Assembly: GCF_039872765.1 (NCBI RefSeq)
Contig: NZ_JBDPZC010000010.1
Span: 1 to 64,000 of the forward strand
Reading direction: 5' to 3'
Source of the DNA: Roseateles_B flavus
Lineage (GTDB): Bacteria; Pseudomonadota; Gammaproteobacteria; Burkholderiales; Burkholderiaceae_C
Length of the DNA: 64,000 nt
The position numbers were made by a program, and so were the translations under genes. Shown here piece by piece: positions 25,274 to 36,647 of this stretch. The notes beneath the pieces are model-generated. The model was not told the origin of the DNA. It saw only the letters and a program-made list of their open reading frames with translations, and did no database searches. How positions within the stretch are numbered: the first letter of the stretch is position 1; each line of letters opens with the position of its first letter.

Positions 25274-25612
25274 TCAGCCCTGCACCTTGATCCGCACCCG
25301 GCTGGGCTGCAGCCCCTGCTCCTGCAGGCGGGCTTCCAGCCGAGGCTGCAACTGGCGCAGCTTGGCGGCCACGGCGGCATTGGCGGCGAGCAAGGTCCAG
25401 CCGTCCTCGTCAATGGGGCCGGGCTTGACGAAGCGGGTCATGGCGCCGGGCAAGGCGGGTGCCACCAAGGCCATGCGCCGCTGTGACTCCTGCATCAGCA
25501 GACCCAGGCGCGCCAGACCCTGGTGCTGGGCCAGCGCCTGGCTGATGGGCGTGGGGTCGGGCACCGCAGGGCCGCCGGGTTTGGGGGCGGGAGGGGCGTC
25601 GGTTCTGCGCAT
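25274..25612 (-). CDS. DUF721/DciA-like protein
   Basis: A 112-residue small basic protein divergent from secA. The pattern LLAANAAVAAKLRQLQPRLE followed by a short beta-type end (SRVRIKVQG) is that of the DUF721/DciA family, whose members help load the replicative helicase DnaB. The N-terminus is Pro-rich. The start 25612 is chosen where the protein-like sequence begins; a long upstream frame to 25900 is not convincing. The position next to secA is typical in Burkholderiales. Confidence 0.75.
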   Translation of the reverse strand: MRRTDAPPAPKPGGPAVPDPTPISQALAQHQGLARLGLLMQESQRRMALVAPALPGAMTRFVKPGPIDEDGWTLLAANAAVAAKLRQLQPRLEARLQEQGLQPSRVRIKVQG

Positions 25613-25959
25613 GGCGCTCAGTGTAGACCCGGAGGGCGGGGCGGGCGTCCGGACGCAAGGGGAGGGGAGCCGGATGCTAAACTCCGCCGGTTGTCCTCCG
25701 CCCTGGTCCAGCTGCCTGGCGGGCCTTTCGGGCTGATCCCTCCCGCGCCTCCTGCGACCCAGGTCGGGCGCCGCGCCTGGGGCTGTCGCGATGGGCCTTG
25801 CAAGTGGCCGCTGCGCCCCGAGATGGAGGAACGGAAATGTTCCCGGGTCTCTTGCGCGCAGGCGCAGCGGGCCTGCCGTGCCAGCCCGCCTGCCCAGCAC
25901 AGAAAAACCACGAGCCTGGCGGGCCTGGTGCCACCTTCTTACCGTCCAAGAATCACTGC
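25613..25959. other. Divergent leader region of secA and the DciA-like gene
   Basis: A 347-base gap with no convincing gene. It must carry both divergent promoters. A possible -10-like taaact stands at 25678-25683. GCGGGC and GCCCGC arms in 25868-25891 could form a hairpin in the secA leader. No known riboswitch was recognised. Confidence 0.5.
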
Positions 25960-28704
<2,745 letters not shown>

Positions 28705-28736
28705 TCGAGGGGAGGCGGATGTCGTAATAAGGTCGA

Positions 28737-28797
28737 CCCCCGTCAAAAGCGTGCGTTATTTGGCGGCTTTTCAAGGGCCGCCACACGCTTGAGGGGG
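28737..28797 (+). terminator. Large nested stem-loop after secA
   Basis: Three paired segments nest around one loop: CCCCC with GGGGG (28737-28741/28793-28797), AAGCGTG with CACGCTT (28747-28753/28784-28790), and GGCGGC with GCCGCC (28762-28767/28777-28782). No long T-run follows. It may end secA transcription or act in the leader of the next gene. Confidence 0.65.
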
Positions 28798-28830
28798 ATG
28801 CGAATTGTTGCAACTCCTCTACAGTCGGGC

Positions 28831-28864
28831 CATCGCAAAGGCAAGGAGTACAGCCCTTGCGATG
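28831..28864 (+). promoter_or_regulatory. Inverted repeat in the PEP-CTERM gene leader
   Basis: CATCGCAA and TTGCGATG arms (28831-28838/28857-28864), extended by GGC/GCC with one mismatch, surround aaggagtaca. It lies 29 bases before the gene start. It could be an operator, or a hairpin hiding the aaggag. Confidence 0.55.
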
Positions 28865-28893
28865 CCAAAAAACTGAATCGTTGGGTTTACGAA

Positions 28894-29388
28894 ATGTCGA
28901 TCAAGACCTTTGTTGCTGCCGCTGCGTTCGCCGGCTTCGCGCCCCTGGTGCATGCTGATCCGGTCTACACCCCCCTGAGCCCGACGGCCGCGGGTGTCGA
29001 TTTCAGCGTCCTGGGCCTCGCCAAGGGTGCCTTCACCCAGTACTACAGTTTCAATGTGCTGACGAAGCAGACCTACCACGGCGAGCTGCACACTTTCAGC
29101 AAGGTCGAGGACGACGTCCACATCAGCAGCATCGTGCTGAGCAATGGCGTCCAGTCCTTCGCCTTCACGCCCGCTGCCGCCCTGAGCACCGGCACCGAAT
29201 TCTGGAAGCTGGCCCCCGTCGACCTCAGCGCCGGTGAATGGCACCTGACGATTTCCGGCGTGGACACCGTGAAGAAGGCCGCTGGCAACTTCCAGGGCTT
29301 CCTGCACGTTCCCGAGCCGGGCTCCCTGGCCCTGGCCGGCCTGGCCGCCGCCGCCCTGGTGGGCGCGCGTCGCCGCCGTCAGGCCTGA
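28894..29388 (+). CDS. PEP-CTERM exported protein
   Basis: A 164-residue secreted protein with a signal peptide (about 1-21, ending VHA) and the C-terminal sorting signal VPEPGSLALAGLAAAALVGA followed by RRRR. The PEP motif, helix and basic tail are recognised by an exosortase, which removes the helix and sends the protein to the surface or matrix. The middle looks like an all-beta domain (FNVLTKQTYHGELHTFSK). No exosortase gene is in the window. Start 28894 is chosen for the signal peptide; no ribosome site is obvious, and upstream in-frame starts give no signal peptide. Confidence 0.88.
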   Translation: MSIKTFVAAAAFAGFAPLVHADPVYTPLSPTAAGVDFSVLGLAKGAFTQYYSFNVLTKQTYHGELHTFSKVEDDVHISSIVLSNGVQSFAFTPAAALSTGTEFWKLAPVDLSAGEWHLTISGVDTVKKAAGNFQGFLHVPEPGSLALAGLAAAALVGARRRRQA

Positions 29389-29419
29389 GCAGGCACGCCT
29401 GCCTGTGTGAGTGAGGCCT

Positions 29420-29435
29420 GGATTCTTCGGAATCC
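29420..29435 (+). terminator. Hairpin with TTCG tetraloop between the PEP-CTERM genes
   Basis: Perfect 6-bp stem GGATTC/GAATCC closing a TTCG loop. No T-run follows. It may stabilise or attenuate RNA between the two genes. Confidence 0.5.
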
Positions 29436-29465
29436 GGCCGTGTCTCAGCCTGCTGTCGGGGATCG

Positions 29466-30155
29466 ATGATGAATGTCACGAAATTTGCTGTGTCCTGTGG
29501 CGTGGTGCTTACCGCGCTCGCGGGACTGAGCCTGTCTGCGCGGGCCCAGTCCGTGTCCCTGCTCTTCGATAGCACCCAGCCGGCATCGATCAACCTCACC
29601 ACGAGCGGGTCCGACGTCTACGACACCGGCATCCTGAACTACACCTCTTCCACCGGGGCGAGCTTCGCCGCCTTCTGCGTGGAGCTGAAGCAGGATTACG
29701 CCACCCACGACAACGGCTACCAGACCTTCACCTTCGGCAGCTTCTCCGGCCGTGAGGCCTCTGCGCTGCAGGGTCTGTACTCCACCACCTGGACCAGCGT
29801 GGACACGGACGTCGAACGCGCCGCCTTCCAGACCGCCATCTGGGAGATCACGCACGAGAAGAGCAGTGGCGCCTTCAACGTGTCGACCGGGGCCGGCTCC
29901 TTCTACTTCAAGGAGCTGACCGACGGCACGTCGGCCGACAACAGCAGCTTCGTCAACCTGGTCAACGGCTATCTGCACAATGCCGAGGCCTATCACGGGC
30001 CGGCACTCTACGAGCTGAGCCGCCTGAGCAATCCCACCTACCAGGACCTGATCGTCGCCCAGATCGCGCCGGTGCCGGAACCCAGCCGCATGGCCATGAT
30101 GCTGGCAGGCCTGGGGGCCGTCGGCTTCATGGCCGGGCGCCGCCAGCGCCGCTGA
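29466..30155 (+). CDS. PEP-CTERM protein with thioester-domain-like core
   Basis: A 229-residue exported protein with a signal peptide (about 1-28, ending ARAQ), a beta-type core and the C-terminal signal VPEPSRMAMMLAGLGAVGF followed by an RRQRR tail. The core has AFCVELKQDY with C71 and AFQTAIWEIT with Q122. This is the layout of thioester (TQxAIW-type) domains of Gram-positive surface adhesins, in which Cys and Gln form an internal thioester that binds host or surface amines covalently. Whether the bond forms here is inference. It follows another PEP-CTERM gene by 77 bases. ATG 29466 and ATG 29469 are both possible starts. Confidence 0.85.
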   Translation: MMNVTKFAVSCGVVLTALAGLSLSARAQSVSLLFDSTQPASINLTTSGSDVYDTGILNYTSSTGASFAAFCVELKQDYATHDNGYQTFTFGSFSGREASALQGLYSTTWTSVDTDVERAAFQTAIWEITHEKSSGAFNVSTGAGSFYFKELTDGTSADNSSFVNLVNGYLHNAEAYHGPALYELSRLSNPTYQDLIVAQIAPVPEPSRMAMMLAGLGAVGFMAGRRQRR

Positions 30156-30187
30156 GCGCCGCGGCGGGTCAGCCTGCCAGACTTCAG

Positions 30188-30219
30188 AAGGGCGGCGCTC
30201 GCAAGGGCGCCGCCCTTTT
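30188..30219 (+). terminator. Rho-independent terminator after the PEP-CTERM genes
   Basis: Stem AAGGGCGGCGC/GCGCCGCCCTT, 11 bp, with an 8-base loop and a TTTT run. It ends the PEP-CTERM transcript before the argJ promoter. Confidence 0.88.
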
Positions 30220-30256
30220 CCTTTGCCCTTCCTTTTTCCATGCTGCGCTGCACCCA

Positions 30257-30287
30257 TGCCGCCGAGGTGCGGTCCTACAATCGCCGG
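30257..30287 (+). promoter_or_regulatory. argJ promoter block shared with argB
   Basis: TACAAT at 30276-30281 lies 46 bases before the argJ start. The upstream bases tgccgccgaggtgcggtcc repeat those before argB with one substitution and one base fewer. Both are preceded by atgctgcg, here at 30240-30247. Confidence 0.65.
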
Positions 30288-30327
30288 CGAACGGCGCCAT
30301 GGGGCGCCACCTGAAGCCTGCCGCACC

Positions 30328-31557
30328 ATGCCCGTCAATCTCACCGCTCCCGATCCTGCCTCGCTCCACCCTGTTCCCGGCGTTCGCCTGGGCATCACCA
30401 TGGCGGGCATTCGCAAGGCCAACCGCCGGGACCTCAGCGTGATCGCGCTGGATGAAGGCAGCTCGGTCGCCGGCGTGTTCACCAAGAACCGCTTCTGTGC
30501 GGCGCCGGTGCAGATCTGCCGTGAGCACCTGGCCGCGGGGCAGGGCATCCGTGCCATCCTCGTGAACACGGGCAATGCCAACGCCGGCACCGGTGAGGAC
30601 GGCCTGGCGCGCGCGCGCCAGAGCTGCGAGGCTCTGGCCGGCTTGATGGGTCTGCAGCCCGCGCAGATCCTGCCCTTCTCGACCGGCGTCATCATGGAGA
30701 CCCTGCCTGTGGACCGCATCGTCGCGGGCCTGCCCAAGGCCGTCGAGGCCCTGCGCGCGGACGCATGGGCTGAGGCCGCCGAAGGCATCATGACCACGGA
30801 CACCCTGCCCAAGGCCGCCTCGCGTCAGGTGCAGATCGGCGGCCGCACCGTGACGGTCACGGGCATCTCCAAGGGCGCCGGCATGATCCGCCCCAATATG
30901 GCCACCATGCTGGGCTATGTGGCCACCGACGCCCACATTGCGCCCGAGCTGCTGCAGGGCCTGGTCCGCGACGCGGCCGATGCCTCCTTCAACCGCATCA
31001 CCATCGACGGCGACACCTCCACCAACGATTCCTTCGTGCTGATCGCCACGCACAAGGCCGGCCATGCGCGCATCGAGTCGCTGGCCTCGCCCGAGGGTCA
31101 GGTCTTGCGTGATGCCGTCATCGCGGTGTCCCAGCAGCTGGCGCAGGCCATCGTGCGCGACGGCGAGGGTGCGACCAAGTTCATCACCGTCAAGGTCGAG
31201 GGGGGCCGCGACGAAGCCGAGTGCCAGCTGGCCGCTTACGCCATCGCCCACTCGCCCCTGGTCAAGACCGCCTTCTTCGCCAGCGACCCCAATCTGGGCC
31301 GCATCCTGGCCGCGGTGGGCTATGCCGGCATCGCCGACCTGGACCAGACGCTCATCGACCTCTTCCTGGACGACGTGCACGTGGTGCGCCAGGGCGGCCG
31401 CCATCCGGACTACCGCGAGGAAGACGGGCAGCGGGTGATGAAGCAGTCCGAGATCACGGTGCGCGTCACGCTGCACCGCGGCCTGGCCCAGGCCACGGTC
31501 TGGACCTGCGACCTCAGCCACGACTACGTCACCATCAACGCTGACTACCGCAGCTGA
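30328..31557 (+). CDS. argJ: Bifunctional glutamate N-acetyltransferase / ornithine acetyltransferase
   Basis: A 409-residue enzyme that transfers acetyl groups from acetylornithine to glutamate, closing the arginine cycle. It autocleaves before Thr193, in MIRPNMATMLGYVATD. FTKNRFCAAPV and VNTGNANAGTGEDGL are also typical, as is ITIDGDTSTNDSF. ATG 30328 is chosen because an upstream extension to 30223 would run through the promoter and terminator. A convergent terminator follows. Confidence 0.97.
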   Translation: MPVNLTAPDPASLHPVPGVRLGITMAGIRKANRRDLSVIALDEGSSVAGVFTKNRFCAAPVQICREHLAAGQGIRAILVNTGNANAGTGEDGLARARQSCEALAGLMGLQPAQILPFSTGVIMETLPVDRIVAGLPKAVEALRADAWAEAAEGIMTTDTLPKAASRQVQIGGRTVTVTGISKGAGMIRPNMATMLGYVATDAHIAPELLQGLVRDAADASFNRITIDGDTSTNDSFVLIATHKAGHARIESLASPEGQVLRDAVIAVSQQLAQAIVRDGEGATKFITVKVEGGRDEAECQLAAYAIAHSPLVKTAFFASDPNLGRILAAVGYAGIADLDQTLIDLFLDDVHVVRQGGRHPDYREEDGQRVMKQSEITVRVTLHRGLAQATVWTCDLSHDYVTINADYRS

Positions 31558-31560
31558 CCG

Positions 31561-31586
31561 GCGCGGGCCGGGCTGGCCCGGTCGCG
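31561..31586. terminator. Bidirectional hairpin between argJ and the SPOR gene
   Basis: Nested GCGCGGGCC...GGCCC...GCGC pairing fills the 30-base convergent gap. No T-run on either strand. Confidence 0.55.
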
Positions 31587-31587
31587 C

Positions 31588-33135
31588 TCAGAAGTCCACG
31601 GCGCGGGTGCGCAGGCCTCGGGCCACCAGCATGGCGTTGATCAGCTGGGCTTCCTCGCGGCTGGCGAAGGGCCAGACAGCGGCACGCCAGCCTTCGGGCG
31701 TCTGCAGCACCTGCTGCTCGAGCTGCTTCCTGCCCACCAGGGGCTGGATGAGGGGCTGCATCTTCTGCAGATAGGCCTCGGCCTCGGCCTTGCTGCCCAT
31801 GACGGGGCCCACCAGGGCCACCAGCGGTGCGTTGTCGGGGCCGCTGGTGCGCGCACCCGTCTCGCGTGACTTGCCAGCCGGACGCTGCGAGAGCGTCTCG
31901 GCCGCGGTGGCCGCCTCGCGGCTCGCGGCGGCGGCCGCGCTGGGGGCGTCCTTGGCGTTGCCGTCCCTGCTGCCTTCGCTGAGCCGCAGGGGCGGGCGTT
32001 CGATCTTCATCGCCGGGCGCACGACCGCCGGCGCCCTCACCGAGGGGCCGGCGCTGTTGGCGCGCTCGATGATCTGGTCGGTGGTGCGGGCTTCCTTGGG
32101 CGCGTCCTTGGCGGCCGCCTGGGTGGGCTCGCGGGCCGCATCCTCGGACTTGCGCGCGGTGCCGGCCTCCCGGGGCGGCACGGCCGAGCTGCCTTCGGGG
32201 CGGGTGACCAGGTGCGGCCGGATGTCCGGGGCCGAGGCCATGGTGTCCGGGAGCTGGCTGGCGCTCAGCAGGGGGCGCGGGGCCTGCCCCTCGCCGGGCC
32301 GGACAGCGCCCGGGCTGCTCGCTCCTGCCTCGCCGGCCTCCGGGGACGCAGCGCTGGCCGCGGCCATGGGCGCTGAGGCCGCCGTCATGCCCGCAACTGC
32401 ACTGCTCGCCGCGCTGCTCGCCACACTGCTCGCCGCACTGCTGGCTGAGGCCGGGGCGGCCGGCGCCGGGGTGTCCGGGCGAGCCGGTGTCTTCTTCGAT
32501 CCCATGCCGGCCAGCAGCACCAGACCCAGCAGCAGCGCCATCAGCAGGCCGAAGGCGCCGACCTTCAGCGGGTGCAGGCAGCGTGGACCGCGGATGTAGA
32601 GCCGCAGGCCGGCGCCCTGGGCGACCAGCACGCGGGTGCGCCCGGGGCCGGCATCGATGGCGGCGCTGAGCACATAGATTTCCTCCGGCCAGGCGCCGCC
32701 GCCGTCCACCGGTCCCTGGGCGGCCAGGGCTTCGTCGACGGGGATGTTGCGCAAGGGCCAGCTGCCATCGTCTGGGCGCTGGCTGTAGCCGTAGCGGCGT
32801 GCAAACTCACCCGCCTGCGCGGCCGACACCCCGACCACGAACTGCTCGCTGAACACCGGCCAGCGCTCCCGCGACGCCTTGCCGCCCGGCCGCCAGGCCA
32901 GCAGGCGCTGCAGCAGGCCGGGCCTGGGGGGCTGCGTGAAGGAGGGGGCCGCCGATTCGGTGCCGGGCTCGCCCAGCACCGGTTCCTGGGCCTCGCGCGG
33001 CGGGCCGCTGCGCATGAAGGGCAGGGCCACCACGCCCATGGTGTGCACGTCCTGGGCCCGCACATGGCGCGCCAGCGGATGCCTGTTGTGCCAGGCGGCC
33101 AACTGGGTGGACAGCAGCGTTTCCAGGGCTTGCAT
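31588..33135 (-). CDS. Membrane protein with C-terminal SPOR-like domain
   Basis: A 515-residue protein. The N-terminal 185 residues look cytosolic, with WPVFSEQFVVGVSAAQAGEF as a structured stretch. One membrane helix covers about 190-211 (KVGAFGLLMALLLGLVLLAG). A long Ala/Ser/Pro/Glu linker follows, including short Ala-Ser repeats near 230-250. The final 85 residues (PLVALVGPVMGSKAEAEAYL onward) resemble a SPOR domain, which binds denuded septal peptidoglycan. That layout suggests a cell-division or envelope role (inference). Start 33135 is chosen over an upstream frame to 33384. Confidence 0.75.
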   Translation of the reverse strand: MQALETLLSTQLAAWHNRHPLARHVRAQDVHTMGVVALPFMRSGPPREAQEPVLGEPGTESAAPSFTQPPRPGLLQRLLAWRPGGKASRERWPVFSEQFVVGVSAAQAGEFARRYGYSQRPDDGSWPLRNIPVDEALAAQGPVDGGGAWPEEIYVLSAAIDAGPGRTRVLVAQGAGLRLYIRGPRCLHPLKVGAFGLLMALLLGLVLLAGMGSKKTPARPDTPAPAAPASASSAASSVASSAASSAVAGMTAASAPMAAASAASPEAGEAGASSPGAVRPGEGQAPRPLLSASQLPDTMASAPDIRPHLVTRPEGSSAVPPREAGTARKSEDAAREPTQAAAKDAPKEARTTDQIIERANSAGPSVRAPAVVRPAMKIERPPLRLSEGSRDGNAKDAPSAAAAASREAATAAETLSQRPAGKSRETGARTSGPDNAPLVALVGPVMGSKAEAEAYLQKMQPLIQPLVGRKQLEQQVLQTPEGWRAAVWPFASREEAQLINAMLVARGLRTRAVDF

Positions 33136-33413
33136 GGCGGGTGGCAGGTGTCCGGGGCGGCAGGATTGGGAGAGACGACAGGGCGTGCGCGCGGTGCACG
33201 GCGCGATATCACGACGCGACACAGGCCCCGTTCGAGGGCATTGTCGCCGCAGTGTCCCAGCCGGCGCGCAGGGCCTAAGCCATGAATAGCCGGCAAGGCA
33301 ACGCCCAGATCCGGTCTGGCCGGCCCCCGCTTGCGACGCTGCAGGGGCGCATCGGGGACAATCCGGCATCCGTCCGGATTGCAACGGACCTCCGCTGTCC
33401 CAACCGCCCTCCC

Positions 33414-34694
33414 ATGTTCAGCCACCTGATTGCCCCCGCCGCCCCGGCCCCCGATGCCGACGATGCCGTCGCCCGCTTCCTGCACAGCCTGCGCAGCGTG
33501 CTGGCGGGGCGCCAGGGCTTCAGGCTGAGTCTCTCCAGGCCCGAGGGCGGCGAGCCGGACCTGGAGCGGCTGATGGTGCGCGAGATCGAGCTGCGCGGCG
33601 AGCGCGCCCTGAGCTTTCTGTGGCGTTACAAGACCCGCGACATCACCAAGAACCACGGCCTGGAGGCCGGCCTGGACGAGCTGGCCCGCCTGCTGGGCCA
33701 GCCCTTCCAGAACGCCCACCTGCTGACCGACAGCCGCGAGCTCCAGCTGGCCTACAGCCGCAAGGGCCGGCCCACGCTGCGGGTTGGCAAGCTCAAGCCG
33801 GCGACGGCGACTGACGCGGCGCCCGACTCGACGTGCGACTCGACGCCCAACGCGGCCGCCCCGGAGGCCGCCAGCCACGACCGCAGCAAGCAGCGCCATC
33901 TCGCGATGGAGCGCCCCGTCTGGCGTGACCTGGGCCTTACGCACGAAGGGCGCCAGGGCCTGGAGCTGGTGCCGGCCATGTCCCGCAAGTGGAAGCAGAT
34001 CAACAGGTTCATCGAGATCTTCGGCAAGGCCCTGTCGCAGTCGGCGCTGGCCAGCTCGCCCGATGTGCATGTGGCGGACTTCGGCTCGGGCAAGGGCTAC
34101 CTCACCTTCGCCATGCACGACTACCTGCGCGAGCTGGGCAAGACCACCCAGGTGCTGGGCGTGGAGCTGCGCGAGGACATGGTGCGCCTGTGCAACGAGG
34201 TCGCCACGCGCAACGCCTGCGAGGGCCTGCGCTTCGACCAAGGCGATGTCCGCGAGTACCGGCCCGAGCGCCTGGACGTGATGATCGCCCTGCATGCCTG
34301 CGACATCGCCACCGACTTCGCCATCCACCTGGGCCTGCGGGCCAGGGCGCAGATCATCATGTGCTCGCCCTGCTGCCACAAGCAGCTGCGACCGCAGATG
34401 CAGAGCCCGTCCCTGCTCAAGCCCCTGCTGCAGCACGGCATCCACATGGGCCAGGAGGCCGAGATGATCACCGACGGGCTGCGGGCCCTGTTGCTGGAGT
34501 CCGAGGGCTACGACACCCAGGTCTTCGAGTTCATCTCGCTGGAGCACACCAGCAAGAACAAGATGATCCTGGCCGTGCGCCGCCCGCAGGGCATCAGCGC
34601 CGAGCGCCGGGCCCAGCTGCTGGCCCAGATCGAGGACATCAAGCGCTTCTACGGCATCCGCGAGCAGGCGCTGCAGGCCTTGCTGGCGGCCTGA
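33414..34694 (+). CDS. SAM-dependent methyltransferase-like protein
   Basis: A 426-residue protein. The C-terminal half is a class I methyltransferase of the Methyltransf_32 type: motif I VADFGSGKGYLTFAMHDYL, acidic GVELREDMVRLCNE, then IALHACDIATDFAIHLGLR and IIMCSPCCHKQLRPQM. The CSPCCHKQ cysteines are typical. The N-terminal half (about 1-150), with FRLSLSRPEGGEPDLERLMV, may be a substrate-binding part. The substrate is unknown; an RNA or protein target is possible. ATG 33414 is chosen. GACAAT at 33356-33361 could be its -10. Confidence 0.8.
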   Translation: MFSHLIAPAAPAPDADDAVARFLHSLRSVLAGRQGFRLSLSRPEGGEPDLERLMVREIELRGERALSFLWRYKTRDITKNHGLEAGLDELARLLGQPFQNAHLLTDSRELQLAYSRKGRPTLRVGKLKPATATDAAPDSTCDSTPNAAAPEAASHDRSKQRHLAMERPVWRDLGLTHEGRQGLELVPAMSRKWKQINRFIEIFGKALSQSALASSPDVHVADFGSGKGYLTFAMHDYLRELGKTTQVLGVELREDMVRLCNEVATRNACEGLRFDQGDVREYRPERLDVMIALHACDIATDFAIHLGLRARAQIIMCSPCCHKQLRPQMQSPSLLKPLLQHGIHMGQEAEMITDGLRALLLESEGYDTQVFEFISLEHTSKNKMILAVRRPQGISAERRAQLLAQIEDIKRFYGIREQALQALLAA

Positions 34695-34709
34695 GCCCCG
34701 CCATGAAGA

Positions 34710-34731
34710 AGGGGCCCGCTCGGGCCCCTTC
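34710..34731. terminator. Bidirectional terminator between methyltransferase and MFS genes
   Basis: Perfect palindrome AAGGGGCCCG ct CGGGCCCCTT (effective loop gctc) in the convergent gap. It would serve both genes. Confidence 0.8.
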
Positions 34732-34758
34732 CTGCCTGTGCAGACGCGCCGCGCAGGC

Positions 34759-36486
34759 TCAGTCCTCGCGGTGCAACGAGGCCCAGGAGCGCGCCGCCAG
34801 GCCCAGCAGGGTCAGGCCACCCAGCACCGGCCCCAGCAGGATCAGGGCTTCGGCCGCCTGCTGCAGCACGGGCTGGGCGTCCAACAGGGCCAGGTCCTTG
34901 CGGAAGTACACGGCCAGCAGCAGCAGCGCGCACGCGAGCGCCGGGCGGCGCAGGCGGCCGATGTCCGCCCCCATCACCTCGCGGGCGGCGAGCAGGAAGA
35001 GCGCCGAGGCCACGAAGACCAGGGTGAAGAAGGTCTGCATCAGCGGCGCGCCTTGGCCCAGCTGGCCGCGGTGCAGCCAGGCCGGCACCCAGACCAGGCA
35101 CAGCAGGCCCAGCACCACGGCCGACTTGCGCGCCCGGCCCTCGGTCTTGTCATCGCTGATGCGGTCGCCTTCGGGCTTGCTCATCATAGGCAGCACCAGC
35201 AGGCAGATCAGGCCGGTGGCCACGTCGATCAGCAGGGTCCAGCGGTAGCCGAAGGCTTCGGACACCACGCCCTGCCAGGTGGCGGCGATGGCGATGGCCA
35301 GGTTCATCAGCGCCATGTAGGCGGTGAACTGGGTGGCGGCGACTTTGGGGTTGGTCACGTCCATGAAGATGGCCGCGCGCGTGCCGTACATCATGCCGTT
35401 GAAGACGTTGTAGCTGATGGACGCGATCCACAGGGCCGTGATCAGGGCCGGCACGGCCGGGCTGTTCGAGGGGCGGGGCATGTCGTAGCCGTTCAGGCGC
35501 ATCTGCCACCACAGATAAAGCACCGGGCCGCTCATCAGCACGATGTACAGGCCCAGCATGCGGCGGCGCCCCAGCTTGTCGGACAGCATGCCGCCGACCA
35601 CCATGGAGACGGCCCCGACGATGGTGCACCACAGATTCAGTAGGGCCACGCCCGCGTCGTCCATGCCGAACTCCACGGCCAGGTTGGACTGCAGCGCCAG
35701 GCCCAGGCACATGGCCCCGACCGGCAGCAGGCCGAAGAACATGGCCGAGAAGGCACCGCGCGAACCCAGGAAGGAGCGGAAGGACTGCACGGCGAAGGCC
35801 TTCATCTCGCTCGCGGCCTGGCTCAGGCTGGCGCGGGGCGGCTCGACGCTCGCGCCCGCATTCCCACCCTGCTGCTCCAGCTGCTGCGCCAGCGCTTCCT
35901 TCATGGGCAGCACGATGAAGCCCGTCACCAGCAGGATGGACAGGGCCACCATCACGAAGCTGGGCTGGAAGCCCACGGTGCCCATCAGGAAGAGCACGCC
36001 GCTGCCGCCGACGGCCTGGCCGACATTGGCACCGGCGAACATGAGGCCGTTGGCCAGCCCGCGCTCGTCCTCATGCAGGGTGTTGCAGGCCAGGGAGTCG
36101 ATGGCCACGTCCTGCATGGCGCCGAAGGTGTTGTGGACCAGCAGCACGCTGGTGAACAGGGCCAGGCCGGTGGGCAGGGGCACGGCCATCAGCGCGAGGA
36201 TGGTCAGGGCCATCATCAGCTGCGTGAAGAGAATCCAGGCGCGGCGATGGCCGAAGCGCTTGGAGCGGAACACATCGATCACGGGGCCGAAGGCCCACTT
36301 GAAGGCCCAGGGCAGGTAGAACGACGCCACGAAGGCGCCGATGGCGGCCGGGCCCACGCCCATGCGGCGAAGTTGTGTCGCCACCGCGATGGCGGCGAAG
36401 CCCAACGGGATGCCCTCGGTGACGTACAGCGCGAAGAAGGCGCCCAGGCGGCCATTGCGGGTGGCCAGCAGGTTGGGTAATGTCAT
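34759..36486 (-). CDS. MFS transporter, AmpG-like
   Basis: A 575-residue inner-membrane transporter with about 14 predicted helices. The N-terminal AFFALYVTEGIPLGFAAIAV and WAFKWAFGPVIDVFRSKRFG match the AmpG-like branch, whose best-known members import anhydromuropeptides for cell-wall recycling. It has a large hydrophilic loop near 225-255 and extra C-terminal helices. Substrate is inferred only by family. ATG 36486 is chosen; upstream in-frame residues to 36582 have no transporter features. A -10-like GATAAT stands on the minus strand at 36536-36541. Confidence 0.8.
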   Translation of the reverse strand: MTLPNLLATRNGRLGAFFALYVTEGIPLGFAAIAVATQLRRMGVGPAAIGAFVASFYLPWAFKWAFGPVIDVFRSKRFGHRRAWILFTQLMMALTILALMAVPLPTGLALFTSVLLVHNTFGAMQDVAIDSLACNTLHEDERGLANGLMFAGANVGQAVGGSGVLFLMGTVGFQPSFVMVALSILLVTGFIVLPMKEALAQQLEQQGGNAGASVEPPRASLSQAASEMKAFAVQSFRSFLGSRGAFSAMFFGLLPVGAMCLGLALQSNLAVEFGMDDAGVALLNLWCTIVGAVSMVVGGMLSDKLGRRRMLGLYIVLMSGPVLYLWWQMRLNGYDMPRPSNSPAVPALITALWIASISYNVFNGMMYGTRAAIFMDVTNPKVAATQFTAYMALMNLAIAIAATWQGVVSEAFGYRWTLLIDVATGLICLLVLPMMSKPEGDRISDDKTEGRARKSAVVLGLLCLVWVPAWLHRGQLGQGAPLMQTFFTLVFVASALFLLAAREVMGADIGRLRRPALACALLLLAVYFRKDLALLDAQPVLQQAAEALILLGPVLGGLTLLGLAARSWASLHRED

Positions 36487-36535
36487 TCTTGTCCTCGACG
36501 CCGCGGTGCGGCGTTCCTCATTCCAAACGGACGCG

Positions 36536-36541
36536 ATTATC
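36536..36541 (-). promoter_or_regulatory. Candidate -10 of the AmpG-like gene
   Basis: GATAAT on the minus strand, 50 bases before the MFS start. No clear -35. Confidence 0.4.
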
Positions 36542-36616
36542 CGGCGCCTCGGCAAGCGCCCAATGCGCGTGATCCCGGCCATGACCTTTGGCGGGGCTGC
36601 CTCAGATCAAGGCAAT

Positions 36617-36647
36617 AAAAAAGGCGGCCCCGGGTGAGGGGGCCGCC
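36617..36647 (-). terminator. Rho-independent terminator for leftward transcription
   Basis: Perfect 9-bp stem GGCGGCCCC/GGGGCCGCC with a 7-base loop. On the minus strand it is followed by six Ts. It ends transcripts coming from the ycnI/TonB locus, although about 400 bases beyond ycnI. Confidence 0.85.

Noticed and set aside
25798..25959. 54-residue upstream extension of SecA
   Set aside because: The sequence is Cys/Pro/Gly-rich and unlike SecA; the conserved N-terminus begins at 25960.
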